Assembly (NCBI GenBank): GCA_950097015.1
Contig: CATNEN010000002.1
Coordinates: forward strand, 310,001 to 374,000
Origin: Macrostomum hystrix
Taxonomy: Eukaryota > Platyhelminthes > Macrostomidae
DNA length: 64,000 bases
Direction of reading: 5' to 3'
Part shown: positions 1-19,354 of the stretch, in pieces
Layout: each line of letters starts with the position of its first letter
Numbering within the stretch: the stretch's first letter is position 1
Position numbers and translations under genes: made by a program
Notes under the pieces: generated by a model
The model's input: only the letters and a program-made list of their open reading frames with translations
Told to the model about the DNA's origin: nothing
Database searches by the model: none

Positions 1-7858
<7,858 letters not shown>

Positions 7859-8225
7859 TCAGCAGCTATGATACTTTTAACTGGAAACAAGGACGAATCT
7901 CCCGATTGCTTGTGTTTTTTCTCAGAACTTTTTGTAAATTTGCATTAAAAAAAACAATTTGTAGACTACTATTACTAGTAATAGTGTGAGTAGTAAGTGT
8001 CCATACACATTTTACACACATTTTAGCAGAATATGAAAGTAATGTTAACTATTAGCGTATTTCCAGCATTGAAAATTGCAGTCTGTTTAGCTTATTTGTT
8101 GTGTGTCCCACGCTGCTATTTGTGCGTGTGCTTTTGATTGTGTTTGCCAGTGTTCTGTATATACAGCATAATGTTCTTGCTTATACATGGCATCGTGTCT
8201 AATAAAATTATTAGCTATCTACTAT
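7859..8225 (+). other. gro: Groucho 3' UTR with polyadenylation signal
   Basis: The stretch after the TGA is AT-rich with no further frame. A canonical AATAAA at 8201-8206 lies about 345 bases after the stop, so cleavage is expected near 8220-8230. The end position is an inference from the signal only. Confidence 0.6.
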
Positions 8226-8790
8226 TTTACAGTGCATTGTTGTAGATCTGTTGTTATAAATGAGTTAGTCACATTTTAACCTTTATTACTACAACAATTT
8301 TTTGTTTCTATGTGGTTTTTAACAATGGGTTTTCAAACCCGCCGCTATTATATTACTTTTCTGTGTTACTAGTAAAATATTTTTTTATCTAATTATTTCT
8401 AAAATTCAAATGCTTGCAATCAAACAGCTACTAAAAGTAGCACTATAAGGTGAGACATTTTTTACTTTTTCGTTTATTTAATTGTTATTGTCATAATTGT
8501 TCTCTATAGATCACTTTTCTCCTACTGCTTTATGTACATATGCCGCATAATCCTACTATCTCTTCTCTTGTGTCGAATTCTTTATCTATTCATTTTTTAT
8601 TCCCGGTTACTGTGTATTTTATGTTACTCCACAAAAAGCAATTTATGTTGTTTACGATTTTTGTTGCTGTTTGCTTTTGAGTGTGTTTTTTGCATTGACT
8701 TTTTCTAAAAAACGACTTTTTTCAGACGGAACAATGTTTAGAGAAGCTTTGAAGTGCTGAGCCCTGAATAATCATTTAGCAAACCTCGAG
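8226..8790. other. AT-rich intergenic spacer
   Basis: The spacer after the Groucho polyadenylation signal has T-rich stretches and no credible coding frame or RNA gene. Confidence 0.6.
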
Positions 8791-8814
8791 GATCATTTTG
8801 GAGCCTAAAGATTG

Positions 8815-9325
8815 ATTTATTTGGTTTATTTTGGAACCCTGAGGTTTGTTTTTGGAGCCCTGAAGGTTTATTTTGGAACCCTGAGGTTTATTTTGGAGCC
8901 CTGAAGGTTTATTTTGGAACCCTGAGGTTTATTTTGGAGCCCTGAAGGTTTATTTTGGAACCCTGAAGGTTTATTTTGGAGCCATGAAGGTTTATTTTGG
9001 AGCCCTGAAGGTTTATTTTTGAGCCCTGAAGGTTTATTTTGGAACCCTGAGGTTTATTTTGGAGCCCTGAAGGTTAATTTTGGAACCCTGAGGTTTATTT
9101 TGGAGCCATGAAGGTTTATTTTGGAGCCCTGAAGGTTTATTTTGGAGCCATGAAGGTTTATTTTGGAACCCTGAGGTTTATTTTGGAGCCCTGAAGGTTT
9201 ATTTTGGAACCCTGAAGGTTAATTTTGGAACCCTGAGGTTTATTTTGGAGCCCTGAAGTTTTTTTTGGAACCCTGAGGTTTATTTAGAAACCCTGAGGTT
9301 TATTTAGAAACCCTGAAAGAACGTT
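8815..9325 (+). repeat. 22-24-bp tandem array
   Basis: About 22 copies of a unit like GGTTTATTTTGGAACCCTGA. Versions with GGAACCCTGA-GG and GGAGCCCTGAAGG alternate, so unit length varies by one base. The array decays at both ends. Confidence 0.9.
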
Positions 9326-9329
9326 TAGG

Positions 9330-10095
9330 AGACCTGTAAAAGCAGTGAAGAGGTCTCGAAAGCCCTGAAATAAAAAAGAATTTTTTATATTTACGTGCAT
9401 AATTATTCGGCTAATATAATATATATTATGTAACATATTCAAAAACGCACGTTGCAACCTAGTTTTTATCATACTATTTTAATTACACTTTCTTTTGCTC
9501 TGGTCGTAATGCATAGACAATTATCGTTCAAACTATTATTTATCTCGAAGTCCCAGATTCAAAACATTTTTTCGTTTTTGTTTATTTTACCATTTTTTAG
9601 TCAGTGTCAGTTGCATGGTTTATCCGTCACAATGCAATTCAGTTTATTTCTCTTTGTCGTCCTTTTTGTGGCTAACAAAGCTTACTTATTGTATAACTCT
9701 CAATGCCTGTTTGCACTGCAGTTTTTTGTGTCGATTTTAAAATCAGCCAGCACTGTGGTTGCATTGTGTTGTTGGTTTCTCAGCTTTTTGTCTATACAAA
9801 AATATGTGTCGTTCTTTTTTATTAGCAGCTCTGTTTTCTTGGCAATTTATTTTATTTTATCGATTTTAATTCAAGTTTCTTTTCCTTTGTCTGTCTGTAT
9901 TTATACGATTTTGAAATTAACAAATTAAATCTCCCGTGCACTCCTATAACTAATGTTTATGTGCTGGACAAGTAACCTTCGACTTAAAACTTTTTTTTTG
10001 TTTTCACTATTTAATATTTGTCCATTTGGCCTAGAACTATTTGTCCATTTGGCTTAAGTTATCTAGTCGATTGCCAGTTTATATTGTTAGGCTAC
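9330..10095. other. AT-rich intergenic spacer
   Basis: T-rich spacer between two tandem arrays. A 158-codon hydrophobic open frame at 9452-9928 begins with TTG and looks like a by-product of T-richness. No gene is called. Confidence 0.5.
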
Positions 10096-10099
10096 GCTA

Positions 10100-10625
10100 A
10101 GGGTGTGGATAGCAAGTACATTCATAGTGTGGATAGTCCATGTACATTCAGAGTGTGCATGGTCTATGTACATTCAGGTTGTGCATAGTTTATGCATATT
10201 CAGGGTGTTGCGTGGATAGTCTATGTACATTCAGGGTATGGATAGTCCATGTACATTTAGAGTGTGGATAGTCTATGTACATTCAGAGTGTGCATGGTCT
10301 ATGTACATTCAGGTTGTGCATAGTTTATGCATATTCAGGGTGTTGCGTGGATAGTCTATGTACATTCAGGGTATGGATAGTCCATGTACATTTAGAGTGT
10401 GGATAGTCTATGTACTTCAGAGTGTGGATAGTCTATGTACATTCAGAGTGTGGATAGTCTATGTACATTCAGAGTGTGAATAGTCTATGTACATTCAGAG
10501 TGTGGATAGTCTATGTACATTCAGAGTGTGGATAGTCCATGTACATTCAGAGTGTGGATAGTCTATGTACATTCAGGGTATGGATAGTCTAAGTACATTC
10601 AGAGTGTGCATCGTCTATGCACATT
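10100..10625 (+). repeat. 26-bp tandem array upstream of the USP gene
   Basis: About 20 copies of a 26-base unit around GTGTGGATAGTCTATGTACA. A variant block beginning GTTGTGCATAG recurs at 10178 and 10313 (135 bases apart), showing a local higher-order duplication. The array ends about 185 bases before the USP start codon. Confidence 0.9.
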
Positions 10626-10810
10626 CACATGGTGTTATATATAGTATTTTATTCGCAGTAATAAAGTCGATAGTCAATGTAGGCAAAAGCAAACACAAAA
10701 GACAAACCAAGAGTGTCTCAGATTTTTTTAAAGAAATTTCGACTCCTCAAACCCATTTGTCTGAATTTCAGTCTTGCTAAGCTAATAGCAGCTAAACACA
10801 TAACGAAAGC

Positions 10811-11919
10811 ATGGACAGCGGAGCGAGTAGTAGCGGCCAGCAACAAAATACCCAAAGCGCCCCAAGCACTGCTCAACAGTGCTCAGCCATCGATGACGAC
10901 ATCATTGTGAGAGATCCCGACAGCGATGAACAGCCTGATGATGCAGGACTGCTGCAGCAGCTGCCAGTGGTTGAGCTGAGTCGGACCGTCCTACTGGCTG
11001 TCGACCTGACCGAGCGTAGCGAGCGAATGATTCGGTGGTACGTGAATTTCGCGGCCTACTTCTCCGATCGCGTTGTTCTTGGCTACATTATTGAGCCGCC
11101 TTCAATGATTGTTGGCCATTTCACACCGTTGTCTACTAAGGAGCCAGACTATTATACTATTGAAGGTGGACAGGTGAGTTAATGACTAGATATTCACTTA
11201 ACCATGATCCTGTGTTCAATGACATCGAACTTCGAATTCGAAAGATATCCTGTAATACCTGACGTTTAGGGAGATGTAACAGACAATGACCTGAAGTTTG
11301 GGGTGGTAATAACATACAATGACCTGAAGTTTGGGGAGGTAATAACAGACAATGACCTGAAGTTTAGGGAGGTAATAACAGACAATGACCTGAAGTTTAG
11401 GGAGGTAATAACAGACAATCACCTGAAGTTTGGGGTGGTAATAACAGACAATGACCTGAAGTTTGGGTTGGTAATAACAGACAATGACCTGAAGTTTAGG
11501 GAGGTAATAACAGACAATTAAACTGAAATGCAGGTTTAGGATTCAGTTTTAACTGAAATGCATGTGACAGACAAAGCACTAAGTGCGCTTTAGATAATGA
11601 GCAGCTACCCGCATTACCTGTCGCAATTCGAACTCGAACCCAGGATCGGGCCAAACAGCTGGGCGAGAAGCTGAAGCGCTTCGCCGCCTCCATCGGACTG
11701 CGCGATGTGGAATTCCGCGGCGAATTCTACGGCTGCTCGGCTCCGGTTGGCTTGCTCCGCCTAGCGGAAGAGATCAAAGCCTCCGTCATTGTGATTAGCA
11801 GCCGCGGTTTGGGCAAGATGAAACGGGTTGTCCTGGGCAGCACAACCGATCACATTTTGAGGCACTCGCTTAGGCCCGTGCTGGTGGTACCGCCAGCCAG
11901 CCCCAGTCCGGTGGCCTAG
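10811..11919 (+). CDS. universal stress protein (USP) domain protein
   Basis: Two exons, 10811-11173 and 11644-11919 (TAG), phase 0, 212 residues. The ATG is the first in frame; a ctgaatttcag just before it (ending 10771) could be a 5' UTR or trans-splice acceptor. Residues 1-55 are a low-complexity Ser/Gln/Asp-rich leader. From about 58 the protein has the USP fold: RTVLLAVDLTERSERM, a GYIIEPP strand, an EKLKRFA helix, then VIVISSRGLGKMKRVVLGST near 169-188 and a final RPVLVVP strand. In the ATP-binding pattern G-x2-G-x9-G-[ST], G176, G186 and S187 are present, but the first glycine is Ser173. USP proteins bind nucleotide and act in stress responses; the substrate here cannot be told. Length is somewhat above the usual 140-160 because of the leader. 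Confidence 0.9.
11280..11520 (+). repeat. 33-bp tandem array in the USP intron
   Basis: Seven to eight copies of a 33-base unit around GTAATAACAGACAATGACCT fill about half of the 470-bp intron (11174-11643). Because 33 is divisible by three, both strands stay open through it, giving spurious reading frames. Confidence 0.95.
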
Positions 11920-13840
11920 TTAAACTAAACTCTATTTTTTCACCCTTAAACTGACTTGTTGGTTTGGAAGCATTTGAAAGGTTTTGACGCTTGTTGCCGC
12001 TTTTGAAGCTCCTTTTGAAGACGTTTTATTGTATCGCCATTTCTATCTGTGAAGCTTAATGCTTATTATGCCTCAATTTAGGCAAACAAACGTAAAATAA
12101 CAGTTTTCAGAGTCTCTACTTACAGTAGAAATATATGAGTATGTGGCAGTAAATTTCGTATGTTGTCGTTAACGAAGAAAATATAAATTACTTCGATTGT
12201 ATTTATATAATTATGTATCTCACATATTTCATAGGGGCTCTATTATAGTCATCCTGATTCATTTTTAATACATAGTGACATTCCGTTTGTTTTTATGTCA
12301 GTGTACAAAAATAATTTAACTAATTAGTTTAAGATTTGAAATGCAATCGATATCTGATAAAGAATTTGCCAGTTTTATCCTAACTTTTGTACGTGTACTC
12401 GTACTTAAAGAACAATCTGTATGCTTTTCGCATATTATAACAAATTAAAACAAAGACTAGGATTTTGTAGATAGACGCGCTTTTTGGGGCACTACGTATC
12501 ATAATTATCGTTTCAATGTTTTCATTTTCAACACTAGCGTTGAATTCACACCAGTCTCCTGGCAGTTTCCAGTTGTCTTTCCAGGAAACTCGCTACCATT
12601 ACCTACTCCCTTTGTGAACCAGCTTATTATTTTGAAAATGACAACTTGTTGTATGTTGAAATAACAATAATATAATACCCAGTTTATCTGCTTACGAGTG
12701 GCGAAGCACTTGAAGAAAAGGTCGATATGATTTATTTTGCCTAGCACTGTGCATATCAACTGATTATTGAAGGGACATTTTCATTTGCTTTTGATTTCTA
12801 ACTTAATTTGCAAGTGTGGCGGCTGAATTGTACAAACCGGCTTTACGATAACTTGTACACTGCCTGAGGATTGGAAAGTCAATGCAGATCTACACACCTG
12901 TGCGAGCGCGTGTGCTCAGGAGTGCGGGTCTAGTGTCACCAAATTTGCCTAAAATTTCACTTCGTGACAATGGCCAGCCATTGCATAGAATTGACGATCC
13001 ATGGCAATGGGGTTGTTGGATATTGAATTGAAACCAATGACGCTCGTGAAGGGCAGGTGTCAAAGACTCAAATAAATGAGCATTTGGGACTGCTTAACGT
13101 AGATTACACTTAAATACTGTTCTTTGTCGTGTCTTACTCATATCACTTGTACTCGTACTTTCTGACCCATTTACAAGTAATCGTTTTGTTCTATTGATTC
13201 TGCACTGAGTAAAACATATTGAGTAAGCTTGAATCTGCCTACTTTGGTAGTTGAATAAAAACTGTCTCCGGTTAAAAAAAGAAATAACAAGAAAGAAGTA
13301 AGCTCTGACTATTTTAGCATTCTGTCTATACCTTCTTGGATAAATACAGGCCACGGCCGCAACAAATCGGAGGTGGCAACAAACAGGCCTAGCGAAGCTG
13401 CTCATCGCGAAAACTTTCTTAAACGAGATAATCTATTTCGAGAAAACAACTCGCGTTTGCAGTTTAATTCTCTACTTTCCAACGCCACTTTAAACTTTAA
13501 ACCAATGAAATACACATTATATTTTTTCGCTCGAATTTTTTAGCTGAATAAAGAATTTTCTTGAGTTCAAAAAAGCAACTTGACAAAGATAAAAGAAGGC
13601 TGTTTTGCTTTGCATGCGCATTTTTTCATCAATTACGAGAATGGGAGAGATAAATGAATGACAGATACAAGCATTTCTCTGACAAACAGAAACGCCCATG
13701 CGGTACACAACTAATTGGGCCCCAAGTACGTTTAAACACAGACAAAATACATAGGTTAATTTTCTTTTTTTCAATGCCTTAAATTACTTTGCAGATTCAG
13801 CGGGCCCCACTTCAATGTACAGTACTTTACATTGTTTAGG
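11920..13840. other. USP 3' flank and intergenic spacer, no gene seen
   Basis: This is the convergent spacer between the USP gene (+) and eIF1 (-). ATTAAA near 12444 could serve the USP transcript, but it is far from the stop and uncertain. Frames such as the minus-strand one at 13094-13405 lack any recognisable domain and have no coding-like third-position bias. Confidence 0.5.
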
Positions 13841-13842
13841 GT

Positions 13843-14135
13843 TCGAAGCTAGTCAATTGACTGGGTAAAATAACGCTATATTTGGGGTTGACGGCTGAGG
13901 GGTTCAAAGCCAGCCAATAGGAGTTGACTATGTGAAACAAAGCTATATTTGGGGTTGACGGCTCAGGGGTTCAAAGCCAGCCAATAGAAGTTGACTATGT
14001 GAAACAAAGCTATATTTGGGGTTGACGGCTCAGGGGTTCAAAGCCAGCCAATAGGAGTTGACTATGTGAAACAAAGCTATATTTGGGGTTGACGGCTCAG
14101 GGGTTCAAAGCCAGCCAATAGGAGTTGACTGGGTG
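13843..14135 (+). repeat. 67-bp tandem repeat, about 4 copies
   Basis: CTATATTTGGGGTTGACGGC recurs at 13876, 13943, 14010 and 14077, a strict 67-base spacing. The middle copies are nearly identical and the first is more diverged. Confidence 0.95.
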
Positions 14136-14139
14136 GTAA

Positions 14140-14957
14140 GTAGTGAGTGGAACGAAGTTTTTTTGTTTTAGGGTTCGAATTTTAAGGGCTAAGGCGACGT
14201 TTGCCTCGTTTGAAAACACTATACAAACTATTTGCAATTCATCCATGCTTGACCACTTTGCCAAGGTCACCCCTGGAGACCAGTCAGGACGTACTTAAAA
14301 AACATTTTAAAAGGACATAAAATACAATTTTCCAAACAAAGCCCAGTAAATAATAAAACAAAACTTTAAAGCCGGATTATCTAGTACATACACTACTATG
14401 TCAACAGCTAGCTATTCTATTGACATAATCAGCTAATAATTCCCATTATAGATCCGCGGCAGATTTATACTACAAACTTAGAACTCTATCAAAGTTGTCA
14501 AACACGCAAACAGAAAAAAACATTAAACAAAATTTAGAATGAGACTAATGTTATGCAGAGTTCACAGTTTTTCAAAATAGCAGATTAAAGCAGCCCGAAC
14601 AACAACAACATCAAAGTATAATATAAAACTTCCCAGCAATCCATTGTTAATGATGGGTAACTAATTGTAACTAAGTATAACTGTAGATAATTCCAAATTA
14701 GGTCGAACAAATCTGCATCTCACTAAAGCTCCCGAGGCCCTACTCATCTAGGGCGGAGCCGCGGAGAGAGAAAGCTTGGGGGGCTTGTTGTGCAATTTAG
14801 ACACTTGAGAACGGATGTAAAAATGGTGTGCATGTGTGCTCAGGAGCCTACAGGTGACGACAGCCCTCCTACTATAAACCAACCTCTACCTACATAACCA
14901 GCCCAGTTTCTAAGAGGGTTCAGGCCTTTACAGTCGATCAATCCAAGCCATACAGTG
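14140..14957 (-). other. eIF1 3' flank / 3' UTR region
   Basis: The region downstream of the eIF1 stop on the minus strand. No clear AATAAA was found close to the stop. No other gene is seen. Confidence 0.4.
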
Positions 14958-17900
14958 TTAAAAGCCGTGGACTTTGATTTTCTCCTTGTCAGCGATCTTG
15001 TTCCGAATTAGCCAATCGGCAATCCGCTCTCGCTGATCGCCCTGCATTTGGATGACTTCGCCGTATTCTTCGCGACTGACTACGGTGCCATTGCAGGCGA
15101 ACTCTTTTTTGCAGTATTTTAAAATCTTCCTCTTGTCATACTTCTCGTCTATGCCCTGCACTGTTGTGAGTGTCTTTTTGCCGTTCCGCTGTTGAATACG
15201 AATGTGTATGTCGCTTTCGTTGGAGGCGTTGCCTTCATCCGCGAATGGGTCTAGGAATTAAAAAAGAGAGGGCAATGCCAGAGATATATTACTTAGAATA
15301 ACCTTCTAAAGTAGTATACAATGCAAAGCTTTGAATTATTATATCTAAAAATAACAAATGAGTTACTTAAAATGAAGTGTTCTAATAAAACAATGAGATC
15401 ATGTAGAGTAGATGTAGATTTCTCTGCTTCAGGGTGATTATATATAATGTGGAAACTTCATAAAACTAAAACATTTATCTATTTGCTTCCTGACTTGGTT
15501 TAAAATAAGAATTAAAAACATTCTATATGAAACTCAGAAAATATTTTTGTTGCTTTTTTTGTTGCTATTTGAGATTCAAATAATCCTTAGAGGAACATTT
15601 TAAGATGAACATCAACTTTTATGGACATATATCTTTAAAATTAGGTTCTTATTGAATTTAAATCGTAAAAAAATTCACTGCTTTATCCAGTTTGAAAATA
15701 TGTACATGAAGGCTTTAGGGATGCTGAATTAAAAAAGAAACATGTTTTGTTTCATCTACAAGTACAGGCTTTACCGCTTTCTATGGAATAGCTGCACCAA
15801 CACAGAATGACTAGACTAAGTGGGACATAGGAATTAGCAGTTTTAAGGGGGTATTTATTTGTGGGAGAATAATAAATAGAATCAAACAATAGGGACTCAT
15901 TAATAAAGACATGAGGACTTGTTTAAGATTAGTTGCTATTTATTTAGTAGGCCTAAGGCTTTGGTCAGTGCCTTAATATGTGAATCAGAAACAATGCAAA
16001 TGAAAAAATATAAAAGAAACCACTAAATTGTGTCTAATGAAGTTTTTTAGTTAATTTGGTTGGAAATAACATTTTTTCATAAAATAAAAAAACATTATTC
16101 ATAATTTCTGCATAAAATTTGCAAGCAAGATTGTAGCAACTACTTTAGGAATTGCTTTTTTCAGATAAAAACTACAATACTCTGTGGGTTGACAACCACT
16201 TGATTATTTGTTATAGATATTTCAAGTCAACAGTTTTTCAATTGATGATAAATTCTGCTATTTTAAAAATCAAAGCAGCACTGTTCTTAGTTTTAAACTA
16301 AAATAATTTACTTTTTACTTTTTCTACCAGTATTATCAATATGATCAAATTCTCAGTATTTAAATAAATAAGTTAGCAAATCACAGATCACAGCCATTGA
16401 TTGGGTTGCAATATTTTTAGTATAGTGTTGCTACAGAGTCAAAGAGCATCAATTTTTTGCTATATAGTGGTCAACAAGTGGTGGTACGGGAAGTGTGGCG
16501 TGTACAATACTACAAGAGTTAAGTTGTCATTTGCCAATTAAATTTAAGAAAAAAATGTGGTTTTTATAGGCACTCCTGCAGAAAGAAAATTGGTTTTTTA
16601 TTCTTACAAGCTGCAAATTGATGCAGATTAAGGTTAGCAATATAGGCACATATCTGTGTAGATTAAGTCTAGCCTATCTGCAAAATAAACAATGGTGTGG
16701 TAGCCTATTTCAGATAGCTGCCATGCAATGTAGATAAGATGGTCCTTATATGACAAAGGACCAAGCTGATAAGCCCTTTTCATATTGGTTGCTTGTTATA
16801 TTGTTTTTGGCCTTCCTTTGATATAAATTATACTTAGTGCCTACCTACACAATACACTGATTTCCAATGATGTCCTTGTAAAATTGTTTCTCTGCTAAAG
16901 GGAGACATTGATAAAATGCTGCAAATGGATATTGATTGACTACTGGAAGATATTCGTTTCTTACTGGGCTGAGTGAAATTGTTTCTCTGCTATATAGGGG
17001 CAATGGTTTCCTATCAAAGAAAGGGGGCAAATATTTCTTGCTAGGGGTTTGGTAGCCTAGTATTACAGAGGTTCTCTTCTGTTAAAGAGAAATTGGTTCT
17101 ACATTTCTGCTGTTTTGGTTCTGCTGAAGGGGACATTAGTTCTTGACTGCCCTTATTGAAAAAAGTTGACAATCTAGTGTGCTTTCCAGGTTTTTCTAAA
17201 GTGCAGACAGTATATTTTTTTTACTTGACTGCTACTTGAAAAGACTTGCACAGCCAGCAGAAAGAGGCATAGACTGGTCACAAAGACCATGGGGTGGCAC
17301 TAGGCTAAAGCACGTGTGTGTACCTTTCTCAATCCTTAATTCTAAAGCACACGTCCACAGGTTTTCAACAATTATTCCAATAGGGTCTATTCTAGGGGAC
17401 ATTGGTTGTCTGCTGTTGGGGAATAAGGGGGGCTTATGTGCTAGTACTGATACTATCAATAGACATGCTATTTTAGTATTTAGCCTGATAGAAAGTGGGT
17501 TAAATAGATGGAACATAGAATGTTTATATTTCATTTCAGCACCTTTGAAAACCTTGCAGACCAAGATTTAAAACTGATAAAATTGAAACTATTTAGAGTC
17601 TACAAAGACTAAGCTATAGTTTTGTTTTATGTAATTCTAGCAAAATCACAATTTTAATATATGGCAGAGCTTATTCCCATGGTCCTGTGCCGATAATTTC
17701 AATTTTATCCACACGGATCCGTGCCAATAATTTTCTGCTTATCCACATGGCAGCTTGTATGAATAGGTCTAAAACTCTTTATATAAATATGCCATGCCGT
17801 TAATTTCAATTTTATCCACACAGTTCTGTTCTTTGAAACGAGGCCCTTTCAGGTTTGAACGTTTTGTTGAACCCTCAAGCCAATAGATCAACAAAGTTGC

Positions 17901-19354
17901 CAGTGTGTTACAACAGTGTTCTACATTTCGACCTACACAATCATTAACCGACATTAATGTCATCCTTTTTAATTATTTTAATAACAACTCACAAAATATT
18001 TTGTCATTGTTACGTGTTTTCATTCGAATTGTATTGACTTAAAAAGTAAAAAGTCTATCAAAGAAAATCATACGAGTCAACCAGCAGAATTCTAGTCAGC
18101 ACCAAACTCCTCACACATATTATACATCATTGTTATTCTTTTACACTATGCATTGATAGTGTACACTATACATTATACTCTGAAGCAAAAGCCTAATGCT
18201 CAGAGAAGAATAGGTAGGGACTTGAAAGTAAACTATTCATACAAGCTGCTGTGTGGATAAGCAGAAAATTATCGGCATGGATCCATGTGGATAAAATTGA
18301 AATTATTAGCACGGGACTGTGGGAATAAGCACTTCCTTATTATATAGGCCCTAGCAAGCCACTGCAAGGCAAAATAGGTTGTTCATTTCCCATAGTCCCG
18401 ATCATGTCGTTTACGCTGGAGATCTCCGGCGTAAATCTGGTTTGGCATCGGAGGCTGGCGTAAGTGCTTGGCGAAAGTACATGGCATAAATCAAGTGGCG
18501 TAAATGTTAGCACAAATGAGATCATTCACGATCAAATGTATCACTATAGAACATAACACATTTGCGTTAATTATGATGTTAAGGAGCAGCATTAAAACAA
18601 AGTTCATTAAAATATTGCAGTTCGTATAAATGAGATAGCAGAATATCTATTGTAGGATAGCAAAATTTTTTTAGCTTTAAGATGCTTACTTTGATACTTG
18701 ATTCAGAATTTGCAACTTGTGAGATTTTTAAACAGTTGCAACTTCTGAATTTAATTAATCACCAATTAACAAGAATTGTGAAGGACCTTTTTTGGGTGGC
18801 GTAAGTCAGAGGGACCTTTTTTTGGTTGGCGTAAGTCTGGCGTAAGTGCCAAAAAATGTTGGATTTTTCCTCCGGCATAAGTCCAGCATGATCCGGACTA
18901 TGGCTCATTTCCTAAGGCAGTCTATGGGCCTATGTATGGATCTATAAAAGCAAGATGGTGGCAAGCTTGTATACTAGCTATGTGGGTTCTAGTTGACTAG
19001 GTGGCAACCTGTTAGTTAATCTTGTTGATTGAGAAGTTGAGAAAAGACTTAACTTACAATCAAAATTTTACCATGTGAAGATCTGTATAAAATAGTAAAG
19101 GACAATGCACCCTCATAGTTAAAGTGATTGTTTGATAAATGAAAATCCAGCCTAAGAATTTAAGTTTAGAAATTAATTAAACGAACATTTTTTGTTAAAG
19201 AAAATATTTACGAAACGAAAGCTGTGTTCTACATTTTTAAGTATAAATAGGTTATTAGTATATTACATGAGCCCTACTTACAGAAACAGATAATTCCATA
19301 TAACTGATTATATGCTAAAAACTTACCGTAACGCTGTAGGTTTTGAATTGACAT
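14958..19354 (-). CDS. eIF1: translation initiation factor eIF1 (SUI1 family)
   Basis: Two exons on the minus strand: 19354-19327 (ATG, nine codons plus one base, donor gtaagt) and 15250-14958 (acceptor cctag, stop TAA), phase 1. The product is 106 residues; human eIF1 has 113. It begins MSIQNLQRYDPFADE, matching the eIF1 start (QNL..DPFAD), and continues with DIHIRIQQRNGKKTLTTVQG, FACNGTV, EYGEVIQMQGDQR and the C-terminal KVHGF, all signature eIF1/SUI1 stretches. eIF1 binds the 40S subunit near the P site and enforces correct start-codon choice in the 43S complex. The 4,076-bp intron holds two foldback elements and no tandem array. The tiny first exon carries only the flexible N-tail. Confidence 0.96.
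15251..17668 (-). other. eIF1 intron, left part, no gene seen
   Basis: AT-rich intron sequence. Diverged short repeats of a GTTTCTCTGCTA-type motif occur between about 16880 and 17140. Open frames at 16845-17030 and 17232-17571 lack recognisable domains and are treated as chance. Confidence 0.6.
17669..18330. mobile_element. foldback element with ~98-bp inverted ends
   Basis: Two 98-base arms, 17669-17766 and 18233-18330, are imperfect reverse complements with high identity. They share GCTTATTCCCA at the outside, AATTTCAATTTTATCCACA in the middle and GCAGCTTGTATGAATAG at the inside. A third partial copy of the middle motif lies near 17807. The interior shows no transposase frame. No target-site duplication was recognised. 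This fits a non-autonomous foldback or MITE-like element. Confidence 0.75.
18390..18903. mobile_element. MITE-like element with terminal inverted repeats
   Basis: The ends begin CCATAGTCCCGATCATG and finish CATGATCCGGACTATGG, inverted repeats extending roughly 32 bases with a few mismatches. The flanks TCATTTC (18383-18389) and TCATTTC (18905-18911) are a direct repeat; taking 8 bases, 7 of 8 match, which suggests a hAT-type target-site duplication. The interior repeats a GGCGTAAGT/GGCGTAAAT motif several times near both ends. There is no transposase, so it would be non-autonomous. Confidence 0.72.
18904..19326 (-). other. eIF1 intron, right part
   Basis: AT-rich intron sequence between the MITE-like element and exon 1. 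No further structure is seen. Confidence 0.5.
19327..19354 (-). CDS. eIF1: eIF1 exon 1
   Basis: A 28-base coding exon with ATG, encoding MSIQNLQRY plus the first base of the Asp codon, followed by a perfect gtaagt donor. Both the sequence similarity of the N-terminus and the phase match to exon 2 support it. A TATATTT-like stretch about 60-70 bases upstream may be the promoter. Confidence 0.92.

Noticed and set aside
9452-9928. 158-codon hydrophobic, multi-pass-like frame
   Set aside because: Starts with TTG, lies in T-rich DNA where random frames code Phe/Leu/Ser, and shows no coding bias or conserved motif.
13094-13405. 103-codon minus-strand frame
   Set aside because: Has an ATG but no recognisable domain, AT-rich third positions and no splice or promoter support.
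17232-17571. Overlapping 110-codon frames on both strands in the eIF1 intron
   Set aside because: They mirror each other, have no family resemblance and lie within an intron of a confidently called gene.
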